In this document: one piece after another, positions 24,521-37,200 of the stretch
Layout of the letters: each line of letters begins with the position of its first letter
Numbering within the stretch: position 1 is the first letter of the stretch
Translations under genes and position numbers: made by a program
Notes under the pieces: model-generated
Told to the model about the DNA's origin: nothing
Seen by the model: only the letters and a program-made list of their open reading frames with translations
Database searches by the model: none
Source: Corylus avellana
Lineage: Eukaryota; Streptophyta; Magnoliopsida; Fagales; Betulaceae
Direction of reading: 5' to 3'
DNA: 64,000 bases
NCBI RefSeq assembly: GCF_901000735.1
Contig: NC_081543.1
Coordinates: 36,700,590 to 36,764,589, forward strand

Positions 24521-24765
24521 AAGACCTCTTTGGGATTGTGTTAGAAAGCTTAAAAAGTATTTTTAGTGTTTAAAAATCCGTGCCAAACAAAAGCTAGCAT
24601 GTTTGGTAAAAAATTTCAAAAGTACTTTTTTATTTTTTATTTTTTACTTTAAAAATGGCCAAAATGTATTTTTGGTAAAAATTTTATTTTTAAACTTTTA
24701 CAAAAAAAAAAATTTGACTTAAAATTAAGGACTATTTCTTAAACACAATCCCGAACAGATTCTTA
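24521..24765. mobile_element. MITE of the AAAAGTGCTTTTAAC family, diverged copy 2
   Basis: The ends are inverted: CCTCTTTGGGATTGTGTTAG at the left, and a matching ACACAATCCCGAACAG at the right. The internal words are diverged versions of those in copy 1. No coding capacity. Confidence 0.6.
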
Positions 24766-26058
24766 GTAGTTAGTAGTTACAATCTTTGCGTTATGTTTCT
24801 TCCATGCTTGTTTTAATTTGATTATGTTTCTCTTGAAATATATCTCGATCTAATTAATTCCCCCACTTATCACTTTGCCATCTACTTGATAAAAGCATGT
24901 TATTATTGTTATATGTACGGAAAAAGGGCGCAGAAGCCATGCGGTCGTAAATTTATGTTAAAAAGTAATACAAGTAGACCTGACGTTAAAAGTTATATGC
25001 AGTTGACACGTACAGGTTTCGCCATTGCTCTTTCCGGCCAGCAAGTTGCATATTAATTTCCACCGTTTCATCAGCTTTATTTTACAGGCACTTTTAGTCA
25101 GTAGAATTTGTAGAGAAGTAAAGAAAGAATATTTCATAAACTAAAATTGACTTTTCTATCAAATTGAGAAATTGGTTTGCAAGTTTAAAGAAATCATACG
25201 CCACGTTCATTGATTATACTGCATTTTGGATCTTCCACTGCATGAAACTTTTAAGCATATGTAAGAAAGAAGAAGAAAGAAAGTGTTCTTGGACCTATTT
25301 CAACCTTAAAAGTTAGTTTAAGAGGTGATGTTTTTTTTCATACTTATAAACTGACCACAAATCACTTTCACAACCGATATGGGATAACCACAACAATCCC
25401 TCCCTCACACATCGGGCTCTGGGTCGGAGTAGAAACAACCTGTTTCTCCCCTTAACTGTTGGGTCGAGACTTGTTAGTTGAATTTTAGCTCTAATATAAG
25501 TGTTGGGTAGTCTTGAGCCTCTCTTAACCTGACTAAAAGCTAAGTGAGGCTTTTCCTCACACTTATAAACTGATCACCAGCCTTTTTCACAACTGACGTG
25601 GAATAACCCCAACAGAAAGATAAGACAGACAACTAAGCATGCATTGATTTCCACGCAAATTTGTAGCTCTTGAAGCAAATTCCATGGAAGTAGTGAGAGA
25701 CATGGGATGAAAACAGGCTTAATTGTTTGGATGCTGATGATGAGATGTTATTAGATTAACCGCGAGCACAAGACATGAATATTCCTGACATTGATGAAGC
25801 AAAGTATAAACCCACAGGCCAAGTTATAGAAAAAGTGAACATATGCTTTGCACTACAACTTAAGAAATCCAAAGAGAATAAGAAAAAGTTGCAAAAGCTT
25901 CACTGCCACAGCTTGTAAAGTTCAAGGCAGCTTGGCCTACAAAAACCCTCATCATCAGATCATTCTCCTCACCCCTTCTGCTAGCTCTGCCATAGTTTAC
26001 AGATTTCAGCTTTTTACAAAGATTTATCAATTACTGCATGCCCATTTGTTCTTTTTCA

Positions 26059-27461
26059 ATGGCGAACACCATTTTCAGCTCAAATCATCATCACCAAAAC
26101 ATGAAAGCATTGCGCGTAGTGGGGCTCCTTTGTCTCATGCTGTTGGTGCACAAGGGAGAATCTACTGAGTTTACAGTTGGAGGCTCTAAGGGCTGGACTG
26201 TTCCTGATCCCAATGAAGTGCATTATAATCAATGGGCTGAAAACAACCGGTTCCAAATCGGAGACTCTCTTGGTAAGACGATCGAAATTTTTTTCCAGGG
26301 AAAATCTTATTTCTTCAATGCTCCATGTACAACTGAGCCTTTAATTAACTTCCCTATAGTTTTCCCTTTTTTTTTTTTTAAACATCACTTACCCTTTCTA
26401 ATCTTTCAACGCTTTTATAATCATATTTTTTAAGTTTAAAAAGTTACAATATATGCCAAGTTCTCATATGTTTAATAATTTTGCAACGTTACGTACCCAT
26501 CTATTATGGTTTCTTGGATGCCAAAAAACCTTCTTTCAAAAAACAAAAAAAAAATTGTAACTTTTTAATCAGAATAATTTTATATTTTTATAAAGGAACA
26601 TTTCATTTATTAAATTACCGTTTGATTTAACTCTAAATCCTAATGATAGGGGTGAAAAATGAGAAAATTCGATTTTCCTTTTTTTTTTTTTTTTTTTTTT
26701 TTTAATACAAAACAAATGAAGCCTAAACATTGAATCAATTGACCTTTCAAGCCTGCATAAATCAGCATGATACATTATTAGAACCAATTAATAGACTACA
26801 CGTACGTATTATAAAATTCATGATCAAAGGCAGTACTGCCAATATTTGTTATTACTTGATATAACTTCATATATATAGAGAGAAAGTCTCAGTAAGATTA
26901 AAAATACATTGATATATTATTTTAAATATAAGTGGAATAAATATAATTTTAATTACTGTTATTTATTTATTATTTATTTTTTATTTAACCAGTACTGTTA
27001 TTTCACATGCAGTGTTTGCGTACCAAGCAGGCCAAGACTCAGTGTTTCGCGTAACCCAGGATTCATACACCAATTGCAACACTTCAGACCCTCTACAGAA
27101 ATTCTCCGACGGCCATACTGTCGTCAAGCTAGACCAATCTGGGCCTTTCTACTTCATCAGCGGCAACAGAGACAACTGCCTCAAAAATGAAAAGGTTGTG
27201 GTGATTGTGTTGGCAGACAGAAGCAACAGCTCCAACACTAACCAAACAACCACAGCTTCTCCTCCGCCCTCAGGCTCAACAGGGACAGCGCCGTCTCCGG
27301 CACCTTCCGGCGAAGAGTCTCCGCCCGCCGGGACAGTGGAGATAAACCCGACTCCGTCTCCTGTCAGTGATCAGCCTCCTCCTCCAAGTGGAGCTTCTTC
27401 AATCTCGTTTAGTTTTATTGGTTTTCTTGGAGCAGTCACTGCTGCTTCTTCTCTTCTTTGA
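26059..27461 (+). CDS. Early nodulin-like phytocyanin, GPI-anchored, non-copper type
   Basis: Exons are 26059-26272 and 27013-27461, split in phase 1 by a GT/AG intron, giving 220 aa. One intron after the GD-L motif is the usual phytocyanin layout. The N-terminus carries a signal peptide (hydrophobic VVGLLCLMLLV); ATG 26101 is a good alternative start. The plastocyanin-like domain spans about 36-138, with C93 and C127 placed for the conserved disulfide. The copper ligands are absent: the first His position reads GQDSV (78-82), the Cys ligand position is S121 and the second His is N126. This is typical of early nodulin-like proteins. A Pro/Ser/Thr-rich arabinogalactan-type stretch follows (about 145-200, with SPAPS), then a hydrophobic tail for a GPI anchor. 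Such proteins sit on the outer plasma membrane or wall; the ligand or partner is unknown. Confidence 0.92.
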
Positions 27462-27887
27462 TCTTATCCTCTAACCCCATTATTATACCGTTTGCATGAT
27501 TGAGCTTTTATTTTTATTTTTTTATTTTTCCTTTTTTTTCCCCGATTGTTTTCAAAGATTGAATGCTTTGATATATAGATGAGAAATAAGGTGACATGCA
27601 GTGAGTGCTTGTAACTTCACTGTTGAAGAACATTTGTACGTACATAAACAAATAAATGGATTTTTATATATATACCGTGTGAATGCACTAATATATAATA
27701 TATTGATTCTGATGCTGGGGCTTTTTGGATCCATGGAAGAAATACTCATCTTTGTTCGGAAGTGATAGAAACAATATAAATCTTTGTTAAATCTTCCAGA
27801 ACTAGGGAATAAAATCTTTGTTAAACAGTATAAATCTTTCTTAATCTATTGTTTCGGGTCAGATCGAATCAAAACCCCTTGGGTTGG
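27462..27887. other. Phytocyanin 3' flank
   Basis: AT-rich DNA follows the stop codon and probably holds the 3' UTR. Around 27855-27895 it becomes rich in GGGTC-type words (GGGTTGGGTCGGGTCGG), another transposon-derived scrap. This is also where the first duplicated block begins. Confidence 0.4.
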
Positions 27888-30800
27888 GTCGGGTCGGCCG
27901 CATGAGTTTTGAACATACCTATTGAAAAAGTTCACGAATAGCTTCAAAATGACAGTTAAAGAAGGATATGTTTGGTTGAATTTTCATGCTGATCAATGGA
28001 AACGTGGATAAAGGAATATATATATATATAATCTTTTTGAGTTTTAGTAGATTGATTAGTGTAAGAATGACAAGAATCAGTAGAATTATGCATAATTTGG
28101 ATAATATCGTGCAATAGACCATAAATCAGACATAACTTTAGCTAAGTATTAAAGTTGTGCATAAAACTCCAATCCAGAAAGCTCTTTTTGGCGTGCACTT
28201 TGTGGCCACCGAGCTATGCTTGGTAAATGTCATTTTTGGACGCAAAATCCACTTCTTTTTTTATTCTTTTTGAATCGCTACTTTTAAGTTATTTTTTTCA
28301 TTTTAATCCGAAAATATATTTTCCTCATTTAAGTAGTGATTTTATTCCTGGATGTCGCCAATTTTCTAGTAAAGTTTTTATTTTTATTTGCAATTTGATC
28401 TTATATCATAATTAGACATGAACTTAATTAGTTATTCATTCCAATTTGAATATAAATTCAAGTATTCTCATAGTTATCTTCTTTTTTTTGAGTGGCTAAA
28501 ATTTCTCTTGCTTATTTATTAATTTTCTCTCTTACTCTTACTAAATTACCTTTCGAACAATCAATCCAAATTCTACTCAGCGTTACATTCTCTATTCATT
28601 CGCTACTCTATTTAAGTCTTCTTTCTTTATTTTTATTTTTTTTAATTGTTTGAGACGAGAGAGAATAGGGATTTTTTTTTTTTTTTTAAGGTTTTTTTTT
28701 TTGGCTGAGTACAGTATTATTTTGCTAAAGACCTCTCAAAATTGGAGTCGAATGTAAGGAGCTTTTTTATGAAGTTTTGCTACGAAGTTACTACTCTTGA
28801 CATTTTACTCCAAATATTGATGTTATTTTGCCATGCCTAGAGGAATCTTAAATATCACTAACCCATACAAAAAATTATGGAAGTAAAGACAACTCCAAAT
28901 TGAGGATGAAGAACATGTAGCACGTATAGCATTACACCAAAAATACATTTGTCTCCCCACAGCCAAGGGGCAGCCCAACCAGCTAAGGTAATTTCACTAC
29001 CATTTTCCACGTTCCACAACCAACTCACCGCCATCCGTACCAATTAAAACTAAACATTAGTAGAAACTAGAAACTAGAAACTAGAAAGAAAAAATTAAAG
29101 GGAGGAAAAAGATCGCATCGCATGCAACCATTAAGCTCAGATTCCTTCTTCCAAATCATTTCCTGTGATGGCAACTAGAATAGCCAACTTCATGCTTCAT
29201 TGTACATTTATTGCGGAATAAATTGCCAATGTCCGTCACTAGTGTATGGGTTTCTGGGAAATCTGAATTTCTTATACGCTTAAAATCTCACCTATCTATC
29301 AAAAATTTTTACCCAACTCTACTTTCTTCATCATTCTAATGGTGTTGTGCAGAATGGAATCCAAGATTCCAGCAACCTGAAACACAAAGGAAATGTAGTC
29401 AATTGATACCGACTATCCAAGATAGAGATTTTCAACAATTTTGTTGCAGCAAATGCGAGAGATCTTCTATAAGACCTACCTGCCCAAATAAGTAACTGGA
29501 CAACCTAAAATTTATTTATTTGAACAGGTAGATCCCATATGGGTTCTTTCACAATAGCTGCCCAAATTGGCAGAAAAAATTGCTGAAAATCCAAATCCGG
29601 CTAAGATGTGAAGAGTCAAAGAAAATCATAAGTACCAACCGTGAAAACACCCCCAATAATTGCGCAGACATTTGTGATAAAATGTGAAAAGGACTTTGGA
29701 TTCTCAGTTATTAAAACCTGACAAAGAGGAGAGGAAAAGAAAAATTAGAAATGAGAAGCAGGGAGTAAAATCCAAATGCAGATAGTTGGCTGCCAAACCT
29801 GCATTGGAGAAAGCTCAAAATGGAATTTTGTAACAGGTACGTATAGGCTCTGAGCCAAACTGCTGTGGGCTGTGTACTCGTATTCCTCAACTAATTTATG
29901 AGATCCTCTTGTTATCACCTCCGTTTTAACTATTTGAAGATAATGCTCGATCTGCAAATGAAGTAATCTGATAAATGTATGTTGAAATAGCGCTTGAACA
30001 TCCAAATATCATCCACATACAAAGATCACATAGGAATGAATCACTAGTGAGCTAATTTCCACCGGATAAGGGGAATCGGAATAGAATGATTTACCCCATT
30101 CAGCAACAACTAACCATAATCATAATCAGTATTTCAGATCAAATAAATGTATTCAACTTGGTTCTAGTGCTTGAAAAAATTGTGGGAATTAAACATTGTA
30201 CATCATGGGTGCAGACTATCTTCATCCACTGATTTCCATTTAACTGATATATAAGATTTTTCTGGAACCTCTAACTTCCAAATCCTGTGCTTAGCATATT
30301 CTTCTCATATAAGCTATTTTCCTTGTGCATGTGCAAAACAGCTAATTATTTTATTTGCTTTATGTGTGAAAGAACATTAGAGAAGCAACAAAAAAAAAAA
30401 AAAGTAGGAAGGATTGCATAAACTTACAGTAACATTTGCACCCAAATCACGATGATTAATGAATGGTCGCCCATTCAACCTGTCATGACTTCCACCAAGA
30501 TAAGGTATCAAGCGCTTCACATCACTCATCACCCTAGGTGCAATCTTCCGGCCAAAAGAAAGATTGGATATGACGTGTGACATATTCATTTGACTAGGAT
30601 CAAACGAATGGGCTCCTGAACGAGCTGAGATGACAAGGTTTCCTGGAACCTGCAGAGAGCAAGACAGCTTTAATTTGAAACTTTAACACCCAAATAAAAA
30701 CAGCAAAGTGTTACACTTTGGCCCAATTTACAGGTCCAAGGAATGGCCAGAATATGTTGAGAGCATAAGTATAGTTTCTGTAACCACCATAGTTATCAGT

Positions 30801-30980
30801 GGTGTGTTATTATTGCCAAATACTTTCGTTTTCAGAGTAATTTCAAGGATGTGAAGAATCTCTAGGCATGCTCACATCTGGAACTCTGAAGGTACAAAAG
30901 AGTTCTATTGCAATAACAGTTCGCTTATGGATAAGTGTAAAATATCCAAGCAATACTTTCATGAATTTCCATATGTATAG
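27888..30980. repeat. Duplicated block A, copy 1 (about 3.1 kb, direct)
   Basis: This block is near-identical to 31190-34284 in the same orientation. Copy 1 ends exactly at the N run, on the base matching 34284. By eye, differences cluster in 27906-28370 and 29420-29632, while 28371-29419 and 29633-30980 show none. It carries the last four exons of the PDI gene. The layout resembles two overlapping contigs from different haplotypes left unmerged. Confidence 0.9.
29299..30649 (-). CDS. Partial copy of PDIL5-4-type gene (last four exons)
   Basis: Exons 30649-30428, 29951-29799, 29717-29640 and 29376-29299 correspond to exons 12-15 of the complete gene at 32599-41578. They encode the final 176 residues, including the stop. 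By eye the coding sequence is identical to the complete copy. Upstream exons are missing only because the sequence runs into the N gap at 30981, so this is an assembly truncation rather than a decayed pseudogene. It probably represents the other allele and should not be counted as a second gene without read-depth evidence. Confidence 0.85.
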
Positions 30981-31080
30981 NNNNNNNNNNNNNNNNNNNN
31001 NNNNNNNNNNNNNNNNNNNNNNNNNNNNNNNNNNNNNNNNNNNNNNNNNNNNNNNNNNNNNNNNNNNNNNNNNNNNNNNN
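30981..31080. other. Assembly gap, 100 N
   Basis: Exactly 100 unknown bases, the conventional length for a gap of unknown size. It separates the two copies of block A. Confidence 0.98.
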
Positions 31081-31190
31081 GGCGGTTATGGCGGTTAGGC
31101 GGTTAGCGGTTAATGCGGTTAAACGGTTAGGCGGTTGGCGGTTATAGCGGTTAGCGGGCGGTTAAAAACCGCCCGCCTTTGCACCCCTAG
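31081..31190. mobile_element. One end of a hAT-like element (GCGGTTA-rich), cut by the gap
   Basis: Dense GCGGTTA-type units are followed by an inverted pair (GCGGGCGGTT and AACCGCCCGC) and the terminus TTTGCACCCCTA. Read from the other strand the end is TAGGGGTGCAAA, a typical plant hAT-like terminus. Directly after it comes GTCGGGTCGGCCGCATGAG, which occurs uninterrupted in copy 1 at about 27888. The insertion is therefore in copy 2 only. The rest of the element is lost in the gap. Confidence 0.7.
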
Positions 31191-34100
31191 TCGGGTCGGC
31201 CGCATGAGTTTTTGAACATATATACCTATTGAAAAAGTTCACGAATAGCTTCAAAATGACAGTTAAAGAAGGATATGTTTGGTTGAATTTTCAAGCTGAT
31301 CAATGGAAACGTGGATAAAGGAATAAAAAATATATATATAATCTTTTTGAGTTTTAGTAGATTGATTAGTGTAAGAATGACAAGAATCGGTAGAATTATG
31401 CATAATTTGGACAATATATATTGCGCAATAGACCATAAATCAGACATAACTTTAGCTAAGTATTAAAGTTGTGCATAAAACTCCAATCCACAAAGCTCTT
31501 TTTGGCCACCGAGCTATGCTTGGTGAATGTCATTTTCGGACCCAAAATCCACTTATATTTTTGTTCTTTTTGAATCACTACTTTTAAGTTATTTTTTTCA
31601 TTTTAATCCGGAAATATATTTTCCTCATTTAAGTGGTGATTTTATTCCTGGATTTCGCCAATTTTCTAGCAAAGTTTTTATTTTTATTTGCAATTTGATC
31701 TTATATCATAATTAGACATGAACTTAATTAGTTATTCATTCCAATTTGAATATAAATTCAAGTATTCTCATAGTTATCTTCTTTTTTTTGAGTGGCTAAA
31801 ATTTCTCTTGCTTATTTATTAATTTTCTCTCTTACTCTTACTAAATTACCTTTCGAACAATCAATCCAAATTCTACTCAGCGTTACATTCTCTATTCATT
31901 CGCTACTCTATTTAAGTCTTCTTTCTTTATTTTTATTTTTTTTAATTGTTTGAGACGAGAGAGAATAGGGATTTTTTTTTTTTTTTTAAGGTTTTTTTTT
32001 TTGGCTGAGTACAGTATTATTTTGCTAAAGACCTCTCAAAATTGGAGTCGAATGTAAGGAGCTTTTTTATGAAGTTTTGCTACGAAGTTACTACTCTTGA
32101 CATTTTACTCCAAATATTGATGTTATTTTGCCATGCCTAGAGGAATCTTAAATATCACTAACCCATACAAAAAATTATGGAAGTAAAGACAACTCCAAAT
32201 TGAGGATGAAGAACATGTAGCACGTATAGCATTACACCAAAAATACATTTGTCTCCCCACAGCCAAGGGGCAGCCCAACCAGCTAAGGTAATTTCACTAC
32301 CATTTTCCACGTTCCACAACCAACTCACCGCCATCCGTACCAATTAAAACTAAACATTAGTAGAAACTAGAAACTAGAAACTAGAAAGAAAAAATTAAAG
32401 GGAGGAAAAAGATCGCATCGCATGCAACCATTAAGCTCAGATTCCTTCTTCCAAATCATTTCCTGTGATGGCAACTAGAATAGCCAACTTCATGCTTCAT
32501 TGTACATTTATTGCGGAATAAATTGCCAATGTCCGTCACTAGTGTATGGGTTTCTGGGAAATCTGAATTTCTTATACGCTTAAAATCTCACCTATCTATC
32601 AAAAATTTTTACCCAACTCTACTTTCTTCATCATTCTAATGGTGTTGTGCAGAATGGAATCCAAGATTCCAGCAACCTGAAACACAAAGGAAATGTAGTC
32701 AATTGATACCGACTATCCAGGATAGAGATTTTCAACAAATTTGTTGCAGCAAATGCGAGCGAGCTTCTCTATAAGACCTACCTGCCCAAATAAGTAACTG
32801 GACAACCTAAAATTTATTTATTTGAACAGGTAGATCCCATATGGGTTCTTTCACAAGAGCTGCCCAAATTGGCAGAAAAAATTGCTGAAAATCCAAATCC
32901 GGCCATAAGATGTGAAGAGTCAAAGAAAATCATAAATACCAACCGTGAAAACACCCCCAATAATTGCGCAGACATTTGTGATAAAATGTGAAAAGGACTT
33001 TGGATTCTCAGTTATTAAAACCTGACAAAGAGGAGAGGAAAAGAAAAATTAGAAATGAGAAGCAGGGAGTAAAATCCAAATGCAGATAGTTGGCTGCCAA
33101 ACCTGCATTGGAGAAAGCTCAAAATGGAATTTTGTAACAGGTACGTATAGGCTCTGAGCCAAACTGCTGTGGGCTGTGTACTCGTATTCCTCAACTAATT
33201 TATGAGATCCTCTTGTTATCACCTCCGTTTTAACTATTTGAAGATAATGCTCGATCTGCAAATGAAGTAATCTGATAAATGTATGTTGAAATAGCGCTTG
33301 AACATCCAAATATCATCCACATACAAAGATCACATAGGAATGAATCACTAGTGAGCTAATTTCCACCGGATAAGGGGAATCGGAATAGAATGATTTACCC
33401 CATTCAGCAACAACTAACCATAATCATAATCAGTATTTCAGATCAAATAAATGTATTCAACTTGGTTCTAGTGCTTGAAAAAATTGTGGGAATTAAACAT
33501 TGTACATCATGGGTGCAGACTATCTTCATCCACTGATTTCCATTTAACTGATATATAAGATTTTTCTGGAACCTCTAACTTCCAAATCCTGTGCTTAGCA
33601 TATTCTTCTCATATAAGCTATTTTCCTTGTGCATGTGCAAAACAGCTAATTATTTTATTTGCTTTATGTGTGAAAGAACATTAGAGAAGCAACAAAAAAA
33701 AAAAAAAGTAGGAAGGATTGCATAAACTTACAGTAACATTTGCACCCAAATCACGATGATTAATGAATGGTCGCCCATTCAACCTGTCATGACTTCCACC
33801 AAGATAAGGTATCAAGCGCTTCACATCACTCATCACCCTAGGTGCAATCTTCCGGCCAAAAGAAAGATTGGATATGACGTGTGACATATTCATTTGACTA
33901 GGATCAAACGAATGGGCTCCTGAACGAGCTGAGATGACAAGGTTTCCTGGAACCTGCAGAGAGCAAGACAGCTTTAATTTGAAACTTTAACACCCAAATA
34001 AAAACAGCAAAGTGTTACACTTTGGCCCAATTTACAGGTCCAAGGAATGGCCAGAATATGTTGAGAGCATAAGTATAGTTTCTGTAACCACCATAGTTAT

Positions 34101-34284
34101 CAGTGGTGTGTTATTATTGCCAAATACTTTCGTTTTCAGAGTAATTTCAAGGATGTGAAGAATCTCTAGGCATGCTCACATCTGGAACTCTGAAGGTACA
34201 AAAGAGTTCTATTGCAATAACAGTTCGCTTATGGATAAGTGTAAAATATCCAAGCAATACTTTCATGAATTTCCATATGTATAG
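31190..34284. repeat. Duplicated block A, copy 2 (about 3.1 kb, direct)
   Basis: The partner of 27888-30980. It starts right after the hAT-like terminus and runs on without a break into the rest of the PDI gene, so this copy belongs to the complete locus. The offset is 3300 bp in the left part and 3304 bp in the right part because of small indels. Relative to copy 1 it lacks a 14-bp segment near 28191. Confidence 0.9.
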
Positions 34285-37200
34285 GAAATTACCTTTTTAA
34301 CTCGCACATATCCTTCAATTCTACATCCCCCTGTCAATGGTGCAGGTCTTTTAGCATTCTGTGACATATTTGCAGACTTGCCCTCCAAAGCTGGCTTCTG
34401 AGACTCCACTGGAATAGCTGCAACCAAAGCTTCCATTGTCTGCAAGGCCATGTTGCACCCTTAACGTGTAAACACAAAAATTGGAAGAAAGTGATTCTAA
34501 AAGCAAACCAAATTGCTTCTGTACCTTAACCAAACTATCTTCATCTCGATCTCCATAATAAGATTCATGGTCATGGTGTCCATGGTCATCCCTGTGACAG
34601 AAGAAAGTCAACTAACAAGGAATTAGAATTGCAGAATACAGGCGGAGATGACAGAACTATGCATCTTCTGCGAACCCCTTATTAGTAGCCTAACAGTGTT
34701 GCCAATAGTCCGACCTCACACATCCCTCACAAACTTCAAACTCTGATGCAGTTGATATATAATATATAGAGCATAAATGCTTATGGAACGAGCAAAACAT
34801 GCTGGTTACCATGCAAAACAACCCTAAGGCAATACATATTCAAATTAGAACCAGTTGATTCCTAACAATTACAATTGCTGTCCCATAGAACTACTTAGAC
34901 CTGCAGGGAAAATTAGATAAAAAGACACAATCATAAACATATTTTTGATTGGTAACTTAAACCCGTATCTAGTTATTTTTGAACCCACAACCTCATTCTC
35001 CATCCCACTCTTATGGGGATACAATGATGAACCTTTTATAGATTGAATCGATAATGGATGTGAATATGAAGCATATGATAAAAACCTCTTCAGCAACTGA
35101 ACGCACAAAGAGTATAATGTGCAAATTTATGCAAGCTATAAAAATCACTGAACATCGCTTGAGAATGACCGTAGGCATAAACGAAAAGATAAATTATTTA
35201 CCTAACATCACTTCCTTTACGAAAAATGCGAATTGATGGATAGCCTTGTATATGATGCCTAAACAGTAAAGGTGAAGTTAGGAATAAGAGCACAAAAGTG
35301 AGAAACTAAGCAGAGGAAAAGAATAAGAAAAATAAACAAAGTTGTAATCCAACATAACACTGTGAACTCCATAAGTAATTCAGAAGTCACCACTATTTTT
35401 TTCTTTTTTCTGATAAAGTAAATAAGTCACCACTATTCTCACAAAGGAGATACAAAATATATTCATCTCATTATTACAAGAATTCATTTAGAAATAAGCA
35501 TGAGAAGATCACACAGAGTAGTTACCATAAGTCCTTGTATAATGTGCACTGTGCACATTAGAGGTCATCCAAACCAAAAACGATCAAGACTCATGAAAAT
35601 TATACAATGGCCCCCAAATTGTGGAATAACCAAGCATCAAAACTCTAGCAATAAAGTAATCCCCTCAAACCACCCACCTTCCCCCTGCCCCCCTCGTCCC
35701 CCAAAATTTTTTTTTTTTTTTAAAAAAAAAAAAATCTAAAAAGTAATCTTGTAACTTTTTGAAATAAATATACCAGCTTCATCCATAAAACCATCGCAAA
35801 TATATTTTCAATTTTTAGGATAAAGAATATTGAAATAATCATTCCTTACAAGCCTTGTTATCAATAAGAAGCCATGAAAATTTTGATAGCATAGCTAGCA
35901 ATATTACAATCACAATAGTTTGCAGCCCCATCCAAACCAGTTCTGAGTTGTGGAAAGGAAACACCGACACATTGTGGAATCTGGTTTGGCTTTATTACTT
36001 CACAGTAACTGTCTGGAAAGGGAATTTTCCTTGCAGATTTTCTTCCAGACACTGATTGTCTGTTAATTAGGAGGAGAAAGGAAGAGGGAGGAAAGAAAAC
36101 AGAGAATGAACAAGAGTTTGTTTTTCACTGCTTGAAATGAGAGAAAAATAGGAACAAAGGAAAAAGGGGAAGGTAAGAGTTTTCCAAATGCCCCTGCCGC
36201 ACCCCTCCCCCACAAAAAAAAACTCACCAAATGTGGGTGGAAAATAGGAGAGATGTTAATGAGAATTTTTTTTTTTTTTTTAACATATAAGTATTCGCAA
36301 TATCATTAAAAGCGTAAGCCTAATGAGAATTTCCAATTTCCATCCCTTCTACCAAATGCTAATAATGCAAAATACAATCTCTTCCATCCTTGCTTTGTTT
36401 CCATCCTTCCTACCTTTTCTTTCCTCCTACTTTTCCATCCTCCCCACCAAAAAAAGCCGAAGTCACTGGCAACAAGCAGATTAAACTAATTCTATAAGGA
36501 TCAGTATCCAATCATATGGATAAATCGAGTGCCGCAGCAGTCTTATAAAAATGGAGTCACATATATTTAGATTTTTGCATACAAATAAAATTAGAAATGA
36601 AGGCCTTGAAGCTAAAATTAGAACCACACAAAAAAGAAACCTGCAAGTAAGAAAGGATAAACCTAGAAAGTACCTCCTACACAAGTCAGGTTCCTGAGTG
36701 CAATCTACCTTTCCCAAAAGAATCCGCCCATCCAACTCTGGATCGTATCTGGACAAACAAGTGCGTGTATGAGATGCTGATGGAGTGAAAACGAGGCTAG
36801 CACATCGATGTCACAGATCGGAGGACAACGTGTGTGTGTGTGTGTGTATGCAAAATTCATTACAAGGATGGGAAACAATATAAGCTGGAAAGTGTTCAAC
36901 CTTTCTCTTATTGTTTTGGCCGTCTTTTCCCATGCTGGTTTCTAAACAGAGAGAAAATGAGGCAAGCATCTATTAGAGATGGAGAGCATCCATAAAAAAA
37001 AAAAAAATTAAAAATTAAAAAAAAAAAAATTGTATTAATGAACTCCAAGCATTTAGATATTCAACTAGTGTGCAACAAGCAAACAATTGACCCACTACAA
37101 ATGATTTTTTGACCAGTGAGATTTCACTGAAAATAAAGAGAGGCATAGGTTATACAAAATACAAATGATAGTTGACATTTTTCATGTTACAAGTAAATGT

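Larger units (their letters stand above)
21670..26058. other. Intergenic stretch between the divergent TBC and phytocyanin genes
   Basis: About 21670-22100 is probably 5' UTR and promoter of the TBC gene. The rest contains repeats: a foldback-like MITE at about 22738-22915, two small MITEs near 23875-24100 and 24521-24765, and a TRIM-like pair at about 25315-25615. At 25338-25400 and 25556-25610 similar phrases recur (CACTTATAAACTGA or ACTTATAAACTGA followed by CAACNGA-TGG-ATAACC). I see no supportable gene. Confidence 0.5.

Noticed and set aside
25848..26168. A 106-codon open frame overlapping the phytocyanin start
   Set aside because: It is out of frame with the clear phytocyanin exon and shows no domain; it is the 5' flank read in another frame.
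31081..31160. GCGGTTA units considered as an interstitial telomere repeat
   Set aside because: The motif is not TTTAGGG. Spacing is irregular, and the tract ends in a transposon-type terminus.
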